Assembly: GCF_014648875.1 (NCBI RefSeq)
Contig: NZ_BMRY01000001.1
Coordinates: 665,304-729,303 of the forward strand
Source of the DNA: Streptomyces parvus
GTDB lineage: Bacteria > Actinomycetota > Actinomycetes > Streptomycetales > Streptomycetaceae
Direction of reading: 5' to 3'
DNA length: 64,000 nt
Shown in pieces: positions 45,739 through 54,046 of the stretch. The first letter of the stretch is position 1. Every line of letters starts with the position of its first letter. The notes below the pieces were generated by a model that was given only the letters and a program-made list of their open reading frames with translations, was not told where the DNA came from and ran no database searches. The position numbers and the translations under genes are program-made.

Positions 45739-46563
45739 GTGAACGCATCTGTTATTCCGGACAACATCCAGGGCGACCCGCAGGCAGCCGCCGCCGGGGC
45801 CGCCGCCCGCCTGCGCGAGCTGACCGGCGCCGAGACCCATGACGTCGCCCTGGTCATGGGCTCCGGCTGGGCGCCCGCGGGCGAGGCACTCGGCGTCCCG
45901 GAGGCCGAGTTCCCCGTGACCGAGCTGCCCGGCTTCCCCGCGCCCGCCGTCGAGGGCCACGGCGGCACGGTCCGCTCGTACAGGATCGGCGAGAAGCGCG
46001 CGCTGGTCTTCCTCGGCCGCACGCACTTCTACGAGGGCCGGGGCGTCGCCGCCGTCGCCCACGGGGTCCGTACGGCGGTGGCCGCGGGCTGCAAGACCGT
46101 CGTCCTGACGAACGGCTGCGGCGGTCTGCGCGAGGGCATGCGCCCGGGTCAGCCGGTCCTGATCAGCGACCACATCAACCTGACGGCCGCATCGCCGATC
46201 ATCGGCGCCAACTTCGTCGACCTGACCGACCTGTACTCCCCGCGGCTGCGCGCGCTGTGCAAGGAGATCGACGACACCCTCGAAGAGGGCGTGTACGTCC
46301 AGTTCCCCGGCCCGCACTACGAGACCCCGGCCGAGATCAACATGGTCCGGGTCATGGGCGGCGACCTGGTGGGCATGTCCACGGTCCTGGAGGCCATCGC
46401 GGCCCGCGAGGCGGGCGCCGAGGTGCTCGGCCTCTCCCTGGTCACCAACCTGGCGGCGGGCCTCTCCGGCGAACCCCTCAACCACGAGGAGGTCCTCCAG
46501 GCGGGCCGCGACTCGGCGACCCGGATGGGCGCGCTGCTGGCGAGGGTGCTGGAGCGCATCTAG
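45739..46563 (+). CDS. Purine nucleoside phosphorylase (trimeric type)
   Basis: PNP splits (deoxy)inosine or guanosine with phosphate into base and (deoxy)ribose-1-phosphate. The 274 residues show MGSGWAPAG (phosphate loop), [22 protein letters not shown] and [13 protein letters not shown] with the purine-binding Asn in SLVTNLAAG, matching the low-mass homotrimeric PNP family. The GTG start at 45739 lies about seven bases after a -10-like TACGCT, suggesting a leaderless mRNA. It is followed by the phosphosugar mutase gene on the same strand. Confidence 0.92.
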   Translation: MNASVIPDNIQGDPQAAAAGAAARLRELTGAETHDVALVMGSGWAPAGEALGVPEAEFPVTELPGFPAPAVEGHGGTVRSYRIGEKRALVFLGRTHFYEGRGVAAVAHGVRTAVAAGCKTVVLTNGCGGLREGMRPGQPVLISDHINLTAASPIIGANFVDLTDLYSPRLRALCKEIDDTLEEGVYVQFPGPHYETPAEINMVRVMGGDLVGMSTVLEAIAAREAGAEVLGLSLVTNLAAGLSGEPLNHEEVLQAGRDSATRMGALLARVLERI

Positions 46564-46567
46564 TTCT

Positions 46568-46612
46568 CAGCCCCTCCGGCGTTCGAGGAGCGGGGTCCGG
46601 GGCGGAGCCCCG
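46568..46612 (+). repeat. Streptomyces intergenic repeat, copy B
   Basis: It begins CAGCCCCTCCGGCGTTCGAG and ends in the stem CCGGGGCGGAGCCCCGG. It lies between the PNP and mutase genes. Its hairpin may partly terminate transcription and lower mutase expression. Confidence 0.75.
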
Positions 46613-46669
46613 GCGTCCACCCACCCGCACCGCCCCACCACCACCCGCACACCCCGAAAGGCGGCCCCC

Positions 46670-48310
46670 GTGCAGCACGACCTCATCGCACAGGCCAGGA
46701 CCTGGCTGGCCGAGGACCCCGACCCCGAGACCCGCGACGAGCTGGCCGCCCTCATCGACGCGGGCGACACCGACGAGCTCGCCGCCCGCTTCGCGGGCAC
46801 GCTCCAGTTCGGCACCGCCGGACTGCGCGGCGAGCTCGGGGCCGGCCCGATGCGGATGAACCGGTCCGTGGTGATCCGGGCGGCGGCGGGCCTCGCCGCC
46901 TATCTGAAGGCCCAGGGCCAGGAGGGCGGCCTCGTCGTCATCGGCTACGACGCCCGCTACAAGTCGGCGGACTTCGCGCGCGACACCGCCGCCGTGATGA
47001 CCGGCGCCGGGCTGCGCGCCGCCGTGCTGCCCCGCCCGCTCCCCACCCCCGTCCTGGCGTACGCCATAAGGCACCTGGGCGCCGTCGCGGGCGTCGAGGT
47101 CACCGCCAGCCACAACCCGCCGCGCGACAACGGCTACAAGGTCTACCTCGGCGACGGCTCGCAGATCGTGCCCCCCGCCGACGGCGAGATCGCGGCCGCC
47201 ATCGCCGCGGTCGGCCCGCTGGCGGGCGTCGTACGCCCCGAGGACGGCTGGGAGACCCTCGGCGAGGAGGTCCTGGCCGCCTATCTCGCCCGTACGGACG
47301 CGGTCCTGGCCTCCGGCAGCCCCCGCACCGCGCGCACGGTCTACACGGCGATGCACGGCGTCGGCACGTCCGTGCTGACGGCCGCGTTCGCGCGGGCCGG
47401 CTTCCCGGAGCCGGTGCTCGTCACCGAGCAGGCCGAGCCCGACCCCGCGTTCCCCACCGTCGCCTTCCCCAACCCGGAAGAGCCCGGCGCGATGGATCTC
47501 GCGTTCGCCACCGCGCGCCGGGCGGCCCCGGACCTGATCATCGCCAACGACCCGGACGCGGACCGCTGCGCCGTCGCCGTGCCCGACACCTCCGCCGAGG
47601 GCGGCTGGCGGATGCTGCGCGGCGACGAGGTGGGCGCGCTGCTCGCCGCGCACCTGGTGGAGCGGGGCGCGAGCGGCGTGTTCGCGGAGTCGATCGTGTC
47701 GTCGTCGCTGCTGGGCCGGATCGCCGAGAAGGCGGGCCTCGGGTACGAGGAGACGCTGACGGGCTTCAAGTGGATCGCCCGGGTGGACGGCCTGCGGTAC
47801 GGCTACGAGGAGGCGCTCGGCTACTGCGTCGACCCCGAGGGCGTCCGCGACAAGGACGGCATCACCGCCGCCCTGCTCGTCGCCGAGCTCGCCTCCGTAC
47901 TCAAGGAGCAGGGCCGTACGCTCCTGGACCTGCTGGACGATCTGGCGCTCGCCCACGGCCTGCACGCCACCGACCAGCTCTCGGTGCGGGTGGAGGACCT
48001 GTCGGTCATCTCGGACGCCATGGCCCGGCTCCGCGAGCAGCCCCCGACCGCCCTGGCCGGCCTCGCGGTCACCTCGGCCGAGGACCTGTCGCGGGGCACG
48101 GACCGGCTGCCGCCCACCGACGGGCTGCGCTACCACCTGGAGGGGGCCCGGGTGATCGTCCGCCCGAGCGGCACCGAGCCGAAGCTGAAGTGCTACCTGG
48201 AGGTCGTCGTCCCGGTGGCGGACGCGGCCGGGCTGCCCGCGGCGCGGGCCCGGGGCGCGGAGCTGCTCGCCGGGATCAAGCGGGACCTGGCGACGGCAGC
48301 GGGCATCTGA
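46670..48310 (+). CDS. Phosphomannomutase/phosphopentomutase-type phosphohexose mutase
   Basis: This 546-residue alpha-D-phosphohexomutase has the phosphoserine loop TASHNPPRDNG (Ser near residue 146), metal site DPDADR, sugar loop FKWIARVDG/GYEEALGY and phosphate-binding RPSGTEPKLK. The N-terminal FGTAGLRGELG block is the mark of the PGM2-like branch that includes phosphopentomutases. Its position between PNP and deoC makes isomerising (deoxy)ribose-1-phosphate to the 5-phosphate the likely job. The GTG start is used. Confidence 0.85.
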   Translation: MQHDLIAQARTWLAEDPDPETRDELAALIDAGDTDELAARFAGTLQFGTAGLRGELGAGPMRMNRSVVIRAAAGLAAYLKAQGQEGGLVVIGYDARYKSADFARDTAAVMTGAGLRAAVLPRPLPTPVLAYAIRHLGAVAGVEVTASHNPPRDNGYKVYLGDGSQIVPPADGEIAAAIAAVGPLAGVVRPEDGWETLGEEVLAAYLARTDAVLASGSPRTARTVYTAMHGVGTSVLTAAFARAGFPEPVLVTEQAEPDPAFPTVAFPNPEEPGAMDLAFATARRAAPDLIIANDPDADRCAVAVPDTSAEGGWRMLRGDEVGALLAAHLVERGASGVFAESIVSSSLLGRIAEKAGLGYEETLTGFKWIARVDGLRYGYEEALGYCVDPEGVRDKDGITAALLVAELASVLKEQGRTLLDLLDDLALAHGLHATDQLSVRVEDLSVISDAMARLREQPPTALAGLAVTSAEDLSRGTDRLPPTDGLRYHLEGARVIVRPSGTEPKLKCYLEVVVPVADAAGLPAARARGAELLAGIKRDLATAAGI

Positions 48311-48327
48311 CGGACCACTTCCCCGCA

Positions 48328-48369
48328 CGCCGAAGGGCCGGCACCCACCCGGGTACCGGCCCTTCGGCG
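48328..48369. terminator. 14-bp hairpin terminator after the mutase gene
   Basis: CGCCGAAGGGCCGG pairs with CCGGCCCTTCGGCG around a 14-base loop, between convergent genes. Confidence 0.88.
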
Positions 48370-48385
48370 TTCCGTCGCGTCGGCC

Positions 48386-49024
48386 TCAGCCCACCGCCAC
48401 CAGCACCACCAGCAGCACGACCCCCGCGACGGCCGGGGCGATCACCTCGTACGCCCAGCGCACCGAGCCCCTGTCCGCGCCCTCGGGGGTCGTGTCACCG
48501 GCCCGCTCGGCGATGTCCCGCAGATCGCGGACGGTCTGGTCGGCGGAGGCGGTGCGCCCGGCGGAGTCACGGACGTCGGCGCTGACCGACGTACGGCCGT
48601 AGGGGTCGTCGTGCGCCGCGCGGGCCGCCGTGCGCGCCGCGCGCTTGCGGGCGCGCAGGGAGACGGGGATGGCCCACAGCTGGTACTTCGTGCCGTCCCG
48701 GGCGAGCAGCTCGGAGGAGTACGAGGCCCGTACGTCGGCGACCTCCGTCCAGGGGAGCTGGATCGTCCGGAACGGGTTGCGGACCCGGATGCGCTCGTCG
48801 TTCGCGAAGACGGCGGGCCGCAGGGTGAACGCCACCACCAGCGGCACCACGAGGAGCAGCGCGGCCAGCGCGAGCCACGGCGTCCGCCCCTCGCCCCGGA
48901 TCATGGCGTCCCCGGCCATCCAGGCGATCAGCAGGAGCAGCAGGGACCCGCAGACCAGCGCGGCCACGGAACGGTAGGTCCGGTCGGCGTGGGGCGGCTC
49001 TGCGGGAGGTGTGGGGCTCGTCAT
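48386..49024 (-). CDS. PH-domain (DUF2581-like) membrane protein
   Basis: This 212-residue protein has two N-terminal helices (SVAALVCGSLLLLLIAWMAG and LALAALLLVVPLVVAFTL), then a bacterial PH-like strand segment (FANDERIRVRNPFRTIQLPW, TEVADVRASYSSELLARDG, KYQLWAIPV), a long charged linker and a C-terminal helix (APAVAGVVLLVVLVAVG). The pattern is that of actinobacterial PH-domain membrane proteins. Function is unknown. It is divergent from deoC. Confidence 0.78.
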   Translation of the reverse strand: MTSPTPPAEPPHADRTYRSVAALVCGSLLLLLIAWMAGDAMIRGEGRTPWLALAALLLVVPLVVAFTLRPAVFANDERIRVRNPFRTIQLPWTEVADVRASYSSELLARDGTKYQLWAIPVSLRARKRAARTAARAAHDDPYGRTSVSADVRDSAGRTASADQTVRDLRDIAERAGDTTPEGADRGSVRWAYEVIAPAVAGVVLLVVLVAVG

Positions 49025-49116
49025 GGGGCCGATTCTGCCTGACGGGCGTCCGCCCGGGAGGAGCGCCCGCCCGCGCTTGCGCCCCCGAGGCGGATCGCAC
49101 GGATGGCCCGGCCCCC

Positions 49117-49146
49117 TGTACAGGTCGCTACGCGCGTAGATATGCT
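49117..49146 (+). promoter_or_regulatory. Putative deoC promoter (TGTACA-N18-TATGCT)
   Basis: A -35-like TGTACA at 49117 and a -10-like TATGCT at 49141 are separated by 18 bases. The spacer contains the CTACGCGCGTAG palindrome. Seven bases past the -10 is the GTG start, so transcription and translation could begin at the same base. Confidence 0.55.
49128..49139. promoter_or_regulatory. Palindrome CTACGCGCGTAG in the deoC promoter spacer
   Basis: Identical to the sites before PNP and add. Its position between the -35 and -10 hexamers is what a repressor operator would show. Confidence 0.75.
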
Positions 49147-49152
49147 CCTCTG

Positions 49153-50106
49153 GTGACCATGCCCACCACTGCCCCCGCATTCGCCGACGCGACCGCGTCC
49201 GACAGTGCGCTGCGCCGCTTCCTGTTCGGGTTGCCCGGCGTCGACGCCGTCGGCCTCGAAGCGCGCGCCGCCTCCCTCGGAACCCGTTCGATCAAGACGA
49301 CGGCCAAGGCGTACGCCATCGATCTCGCCATCTCGATGATCGACCTGACGACGCTGGAAGGCGCGGACACCCCGGGCAAGGTCCGGGCTCTCGCCGCCAA
49401 GGCCGTCAACCCCGACCCGACCGACCGCACGACCCCGCGCACCGCGGCCGTCTGCGTCTACCCCGACATGGCCTCCACCGCCGCCGCCGCGCTGGCCGGT
49501 TCCGGTGTGAGGGTGGCATCCGTGGCGACCGCCTTCCCGGCGGGCCGTGCCGCGCTGGACGTCAAGCTCGCGGACGTCCGCGACGCCGTGGCGGCCGGGG
49601 CCGACGAGATCGACATGGTGATCGACCGGGGGGCGTTCCTCTCCGGCCGGTTCCTGAAGGTGTACGAGGAGATCCTCGCTGTGAAGGCGGAGTGCGGCCC
49701 CGCCCGCCTCAAGGTGATCTTCGAGACCGGCGAGCTGTCCACGTACGACAACATCCGCCGGGCGTCCTGGATCGGGATGCTGGCGGGCGCGGACTTCATC
49801 AAGACCTCGACCGGCAAGGTGGCCACCAACGCCACCCCCGCCAACACCCTCCTGATGCTGGAGGCGGTCCGGGACTTCCGGGCGGCCACCGGCGTACAGA
49901 TCGGTGTGAAGCCGGCCGGCGGCATCCGCACCACCAAGGACGCGGTGAAGTTCCTGGTCCTGGTGAACGAGACCGCGGGCGAGGACTGGCTGGACCCGCA
50001 CTGGTTCCGGTTCGGCGCCTCCAGCCTGCTCAACGATCTGCTGATGCAGCGCCAGAAGCTCAGCACCGGCCGTTACTCCGGCCCCGATTACGTGACGGTG
50101 GACTGA
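49153..50106 (+). CDS. deoC: Deoxyribose-phosphate aldolase
   Basis: DeoC cleaves deoxyribose-5-phosphate to glyceraldehyde-3-phosphate and acetaldehyde. The 317 residues form the larger actinobacterial version of the TIM barrel. Signatures are KTTAKAYAIDLAISMIDLTT, VATAFPAGRA, EIDMVIDRGAFLSG, LKVIFETGEL and the Schiff-base lysine in FIKTSTGK, with GVKPAGGIRT behind. The GTG at 49153 is directly in register with a putative transcription start. An ATG two codons later is possible. Two aldehyde dehydrogenase genes follow at 5 bp and with an 8-bp overlap, and would oxidise the acetaldehyde. Confidence 0.93.
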   Translation: MTMPTTAPAFADATASDSALRRFLFGLPGVDAVGLEARAASLGTRSIKTTAKAYAIDLAISMIDLTTLEGADTPGKVRALAAKAVNPDPTDRTTPRTAAVCVYPDMASTAAAALAGSGVRVASVATAFPAGRAALDVKLADVRDAVAAGADEIDMVIDRGAFLSGRFLKVYEEILAVKAECGPARLKVIFETGELSTYDNIRRASWIGMLAGADFIKTSTGKVATNATPANTLLMLEAVRDFRAATGVQIGVKPAGGIRTTKDAVKFLVLVNETAGEDWLDPHWFRFGASSLLNDLLMQRQKLSTGRYSGPDYVTVD

Positions 50107-50111
50107 TAGCC

Positions 50112-51548
50112 ATGGCATCCGCATTCGATTACGCACCGGCGCCGGAGTCCCGCTCCGTCGTCGACATCGCCCCGTCGTACGGGCTTTTCATCGACGGCGA
50201 GTTCACCGAGGCCTCCGACGGCAAGGTCTTCAAGACCGTCTCGCCGAGCAGCGAGGAGGTTCTCTCCGAGGTCGCGCAGGCGGGCGCGGCGGACGTGGAC
50301 CGGGCCGTGAAGGCGGCGCGGAAGGCGTTCGACAAGTGGTCGGGGCTGCCCGGCTCCGAACGCGCCAAGTACCTGTTCCGGATCGCCCGGATCATCCAGG
50401 AGCGCAGCCGCGAACTGGCCGTTCTCGAAACCCTCGACAACGGCAAGCCGATCAAGGAGACCCGCGACGCGGACCTCCCGCTGGTCGCCGCGCACTTCTT
50501 CTACTACGCGGGCTGGGCCGACAAGCTGGACCACGCGGGCTACGGCCCGAACCCGCGCCCGCTGGGTGTGGCGGGCCAGGTCATCCCGTGGAACTTCCCG
50601 CTGCTGATGCTCGCGTGGAAGATCGCCCCGGCGCTCGCCACGGGCAACACGGTGGTCCTGAAGCCCGCCGAGACGACGCCGCTGAGCGCGCTCTTCTTCG
50701 CGGACATCTGCCGCCAGGCGGGACTCCCCAAGGGCGTCGTCAACATCCTCACCGGCTACGGCGACGCGGGCGAGGCCCTCGTCACGCACCCGGACGTCAA
50801 CAAGGTCGCCTTCACCGGTTCGACGGCCGTGGGCAAGGCCATCGCCCGCTCCGTCGCCGGTACGGACAAGAAGGTCACCCTCGAACTGGGCGGCAAGGGC
50901 GCGAACATCGTGTTCGACGACGCCCCGATCGACCAGGCCGTCGAGGGCATCGTCACCGGGATCTTCTTCAACCAGGGCCAGGTCTGCTGCGCGGGCTCCC
51001 GGCTGCTGGTCCAGGAGTCGGTGCAGGACGAGGTGCTGGACGCGCTCAAGCGCCGGCTCTCGACCCTCCGGCTCGGCGACCCGCTGGACAAGAACACCGA
51101 CATCGGCGCGATCAACTCCGCCGAGCAGCTCGCCCGGATCACGGCCCTGGTCGAGACGGGCGAGGCGGAGGGCGCGGAGCGCTGGAGCGCTCCCTGCGAA
51201 CTGCCCTCCTCCGGCTACTGGTTCGCCCCGACGCTCTTCACGAACGTCACCCAGGCGCACACGGTGGCCCGGGACGAGATCTTCGGCCCGGTCCTCTCCG
51301 TGCTCTCGTTCCGTACCCCGGACGAGGCGGTCGCCAAGGCCAACAACAGTCAGTACGGCCTCTCGGCCGGCATCTGGACGGAGAAGGGCTCCCGCATCCT
51401 CGCGGTCGCCAACAAGCTCCGCGCGGGCGTCGTCTGGGCCAACACGTTCAACAAGTTCGACCCGACGTCGCCGTTCGGCGGCTACAAGGAGTCGGGCTTC
51501 GGCCGCGAGGGCGGCCGCCACGGCCTGGAGGCGTACCTCGATGTCTGA
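50112..51548 (+). CDS. Aldehyde dehydrogenase, catalytic
   Basis: This 478-residue NAD(P)-dependent ALDH has Asn/Trp-containing VIPWNFPLLM, the catalytic base Glu258 in LELGGKGAN and nucleophile Cys292 in FFNQGQVCCAG. It starts five bases after deoC. The expected substrate is acetaldehyde released by DeoC, giving acetate. The C-terminal residues overlap the next gene by eight bases. Together with that gene it looks like the active half of a split two-domain (ALDH16-like) enzyme. Confidence 0.92.
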   Translation: MASAFDYAPAPESRSVVDIAPSYGLFIDGEFTEASDGKVFKTVSPSSEEVLSEVAQAGAADVDRAVKAARKAFDKWSGLPGSERAKYLFRIARIIQERSRELAVLETLDNGKPIKETRDADLPLVAAHFFYYAGWADKLDHAGYGPNPRPLGVAGQVIPWNFPLLMLAWKIAPALATGNTVVLKPAETTPLSALFFADICRQAGLPKGVVNILTGYGDAGEALVTHPDVNKVAFTGSTAVGKAIARSVAGTDKKVTLELGGKGANIVFDDAPIDQAVEGIVTGIFFNQGQVCCAGSRLLVQESVQDEVLDALKRRLSTLRLGDPLDKNTDIGAINSAEQLARITALVETGEAEGAERWSAPCELPSSGYWFAPTLFTNVTQAHTVARDEIFGPVLSVLSFRTPDEAVAKANNSQYGLSAGIWTEKGSRILAVANKLRAGVVWANTFNKFDPTSPFGGYKESGFGREGGRHGLEAYLDV

Positions 51549-52458
51549 GAACAACCGACTTGGCGTCTTCAAGACCTACAAGCTGTACGTCGGGGGCAAG
51601 TTCCCCCGCTCCGAGAGCGGCCGGGTGTACGAGGTGGCGGACTCCAAGGGCCAGTGGCTGGCCAACGCGCCGAAGTCATCGCGCAAGGACGCGCGGGACG
51701 CGGTCGTGGCGGCGCGCAAGGCGTTCGGCGGCTGGTCGGGCGCGACCGCGTACAACCGGGGCCAGGTCCTCTACCGTGTCGCGGAGATGCTGGAGGGCCG
51801 CAAGGAGCAGTTCGTCCGTGAGGTGGCCGCCTCCGAGGGACTGTCGAAGTCCAAGGCGGCGGCCGTCGTCGACGCGGCGATCGACCGCTGGGTCTGGTAC
51901 GCGGGCTGGACCGACAAGATCGGCCAGATCGCGGGCGGGGCCAACCCGGTCGCGGGGCCGTTCTTCAACCTCTCCACCCCCGAGCCGACGGGCGTCGTCG
52001 CGGTCCTCGCACCGCGGAAGTCGTCGCTCCTCGGCCTGGTCTCGGTGATCGCCCCGGTGATCGCGACCGGCAACACGGCGGTCGTCATCGCCTCGGCGGA
52101 CGCGCCGCTGCCCGCGCTGTCGCTGGGCGAGGTGCTGGCCACCTCCGACGTTCCCGGCGGTGTGGTCAACATCCTGACGGGCGTCACGGCGGAGATCGCC
52201 GCACCGCTCGCGGCGCACCAGGACGTCAACGCGATCGACCTGACCGGCGCGGACGCCGAGCTGGCGAAGGAGCTGGAGATCGCGGCGGCGGACAATCTGA
52301 AGCGCGTACGCCGTCCACAGCCTGTGGACGCGGACGGCTCGTCCGACTCCGAGGACTGGCAGGCCTCCCCCGGCACGGACCGCCTGACGGCGTTCCTGGA
52401 GACCAAGACGGTCTGGCACCCGACGGGCGCGCTTGGAGCCGCGGGCTCCTCGTACTGA
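51541..52458 (+). CDS. Truncated aldehyde dehydrogenase paralogue lacking the catalytic domain
   Basis: The 305 residues match only the N-terminal coenzyme-binding part of ALDHs (KLYVGGKFPRSESGRVYEVA, AARKAFGGWSGATAYNRGQV, LAPRKSSLLGLVSVIAPVIA, GGVVNILTG). The catalytic Glu and Cys regions are absent, and the usual NPF/NFP motif is APRKSS. The end (FLETKTVWHPTG) resembles an oligomerisation tail. The start overlaps the active ALDH gene, and codon use is normal with no decay, so it is a maintained gene, probably a structural partner like the second domain of ALDH16. Confidence 0.85.
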   Translation: MSENNRLGVFKTYKLYVGGKFPRSESGRVYEVADSKGQWLANAPKSSRKDARDAVVAARKAFGGWSGATAYNRGQVLYRVAEMLEGRKEQFVREVAASEGLSKSKAAAVVDAAIDRWVWYAGWTDKIGQIAGGANPVAGPFFNLSTPEPTGVVAVLAPRKSSLLGLVSVIAPVIATGNTAVVIASADAPLPALSLGEVLATSDVPGGVVNILTGVTAEIAAPLAAHQDVNAIDLTGADAELAKELEIAAADNLKRVRRPQPVDADGSSDSEDWQASPGTDRLTAFLETKTVWHPTGALGAAGSSY

Positions 52459-52480
52459 GGACGAACCACGCCTCACGCAC

Positions 52481-52522
52481 GCGAACGGGGCCGCCCCACC
52501 ACCCCGGGGCGGCCCCGTTCGC
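52481..52522 (+). terminator. 17-bp hairpin terminator of the deoC-aldehyde dehydrogenase operon
   Basis: GCGAACGGGGCCGCCCC pairs perfectly with its complement across an eight-base loop. It lies 23 bases past the stop and before a convergent gene. Confidence 0.9.
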
Positions 52523-52552
52523 CGTGCCCGTGTCCGTGCCCGTGTCCGCGCT

Positions 52553-52972
52553 TCAGCCGGTGACGAGCTTGGTCACCGAACCCACCACGGGCAGATCGCT
52601 CAGCGAACCGCCGCTGGTGATCGGGTCGGTGAGGATGGCGGTGGTCACCGGCTTGAAGTCGGCGATCTGGGTGCCGACGGCGTTGTCCAGCGGGTCCACG
52701 CCGGTCCCCGCCAGCGGGTCCAGCTGAAGGTCGGTGATCGGGGCGACGCTGCTGGCCAGCGAAGTCCCGAGCGCGCTGGTCACGGCGGGCGCGGCCGTCT
52801 CGCCGACCGCCTGGAGGGCGGAGACGCCCTGTTCCGGGACCTCGGCCGCCGACGGCAGCGAGACGGCCTGTGCGGAGCCCGCACCGGCCCCCAGCGCGGC
52901 CCCCAGCGCGGTGAAGGTCAGACCGGCGCGCAGCAGGACGCGACGTTCGGGCTTACGTGCATGAAGTGCCAT
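52553..52972 (-). CDS. Small secreted protein
   Basis: The 139 residues start at the ATG at 52972, which has AGGTGG upstream. A signal peptide with an Arg-rich start (HARKPERRVLLRAGLTFTAL) ends near GSAQA. The mature part is rich in Val, Ala, Leu and Pro, with repeated DPL/LP segments (LDPLAGTGVDPLDNAVG) and no Cys. It resembles in style the 99-residue secreted protein at 59014. Function is unknown. It is probably exported to the wall or medium. Confidence 0.75.
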   Translation of the reverse strand: MALHARKPERRVLLRAGLTFTALGAALGAGAGSAQAVSLPSAAEVPEQGVSALQAVGETAAPAVTSALGTSLASSVAPITDLQLDPLAGTGVDPLDNAVGTQIADFKPVTTAILTDPITSGGSLSDLPVVGSVTKLVTG

Positions 52973-53100
52973 GTTTTCCACCTGATCGAGCCTGGTCGGG
53001 TAATCGTCCGTACGCGCAGAGTAGTTGAGGTGTGATGCTGGATACCAACAGGAGACCCGAGGGGTCGCCTACGCGGGTCAATGCCTCACACTTCTGTTCT

Positions 53101-53742
53101 GTGAGTTCCCAACCGATCCCGACCCGCGTCGTGCTGCTCGCGGGCCCCTCCGGCTCCGGCAAGTCCGTCCTGGCCGCCCGCACCGGCCTCCCGGTGCTGC
53201 GCCTGGACGACTTCTACAAGGAGTACGACGACCCGACGCTGCCCCGGGTCCCCGGCTCCACGGACATCGACTGGGACTCCGCCGGGTCCTGGGACGCGGA
53301 CGCGGCGGTGGCCGCGATCGCCGAGCTGTGCCGGCGAGGCCGTACGGACGTTCCGGTGTACGACATCGCCACCAGCTCCCGTACGGGTCACGAGACCTTC
53401 CACATCGAGCGCTCACCGCTGTTCGTGGCGGAGGGCATCTTCGCTGCGGACATCGTGGAGCGCTGCCAGGGGCTGGGCCTGCTGGCCGACGCGCTCTGCC
53501 TGCGCGGCCGGCCGTCGACCACGTTCCGCCGACGCCTGGTGCGCGATCTGCGCGAGGGCCGTAAGTCGGTCCCGTTCCTGCTGCGGCGCGGCTGGCGCCT
53601 GATGCGTGCCGAACGGCGCATCGTGGCCCGTCAGACGGCGCTGGGGGCGTATCCGTGCGGCAAGGAGGAGGCGCTGGGACGGTTCGCCGCCGCAGCGGCG
53701 GGGCGGTGCCACCGTGGGGCGCCGGCGGGGCGGGCGGTGTAG
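53101..53742 (+). CDS. Uridine kinase-like P-loop NTPase
   Basis: The 213 residues from the GTG at 53101 show TRVVLLAGPSGSGKS (Walker A), LRLDDFYKEYDDPTLPR and IDWDSAGSWDADAAV, then PVYDIATS and FVAEGIFAAD, a pattern of the uridine/phosphoribulokinase family, which phosphorylates nucleosides or small alcohols. An in-frame GTG/ATG at 53032 would add 23 residues. Neither start has a good ribosome site. It sits beside the nucleoside-catabolic operon, and a role in nucleoside salvage is plausible. Confidence 0.8.
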   Translation: MSSQPIPTRVVLLAGPSGSGKSVLAARTGLPVLRLDDFYKEYDDPTLPRVPGSTDIDWDSAGSWDADAAVAAIAELCRRGRTDVPVYDIATSSRTGHETFHIERSPLFVAEGIFAADIVERCQGLGLLADALCLRGRPSTTFRRRLVRDLREGRKSVPFLLRRGWRLMRAERRIVARQTALGAYPCGKEEALGRFAAAAAGRCHRGAPAGRAV

Positions 53743-53794
53743 CCCGCGGGCGGCGGGTGCCTGCGGCGGGCTTTCTCCCCGCCCCTTCCCGTCA

Positions 53795-53840
53795 CCGGGG
53801 CTCCGCCCCGGACCCCGCTCCTCAAACGCCGGGGGCGCTG
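53795..53840 (-). repeat. Streptomyces intergenic repeat, copy C (minus strand)
   Basis: Read on the minus strand it contains CCGGCGTTTGAGGAGCGGGG and the stem CCGGGGCGGAGCCCCGG, almost identical to copy B over about 40 bases. It lies in the 304-bp gap between the kinase gene and sigQ. Confidence 0.78.
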
Positions 53841-53890
53841 AAAGAAAGCGGGGCCGTACAGGACCCCCCGGCCCGTACGACCCCGCTGAT

Positions 53891-54034
53891 TTCCCCCGTA
53901 CTCCCCCGTGGCCCGCGCCTCCCCCGAAGCGACGAGCCGTTCCCCCCTGTTTCCCCCGGGTCCCCTCGGTCCCCGTTTTACTGCTCCCCCGTGTTTCCCC
54001 GTACTCCCCCGTGGCCCCCGCCTCCCCCGAAGCG
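53891..54034. repeat. C-rich direct repeat tract downstream of sigQ
   Basis: A 40-base block (TTCCCCCGTACTCCCCCGTG through CCCCCGAAGCG) at 53891 recurs at 53995 with one base missing and one changed. Between them further CCCCCTG, CCCCCGG and CCCCCGTG runs occur. On the minus (sigQ) strand this is a string of ACGGGGGA units. It may fold as G-quadruplex or bind a protein. Confidence 0.8.
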
Positions 54035-54046
54035 GAGGGCCCTGCC

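Noticed and set aside
53090..53110. TCACA-N9-TGTGA near the kinase start as a cAMP receptor site
   Set aside because: The half-sites are in the opposite order to the TGTGA-N6-TCACA consensus, so it is not a Crp-type site.
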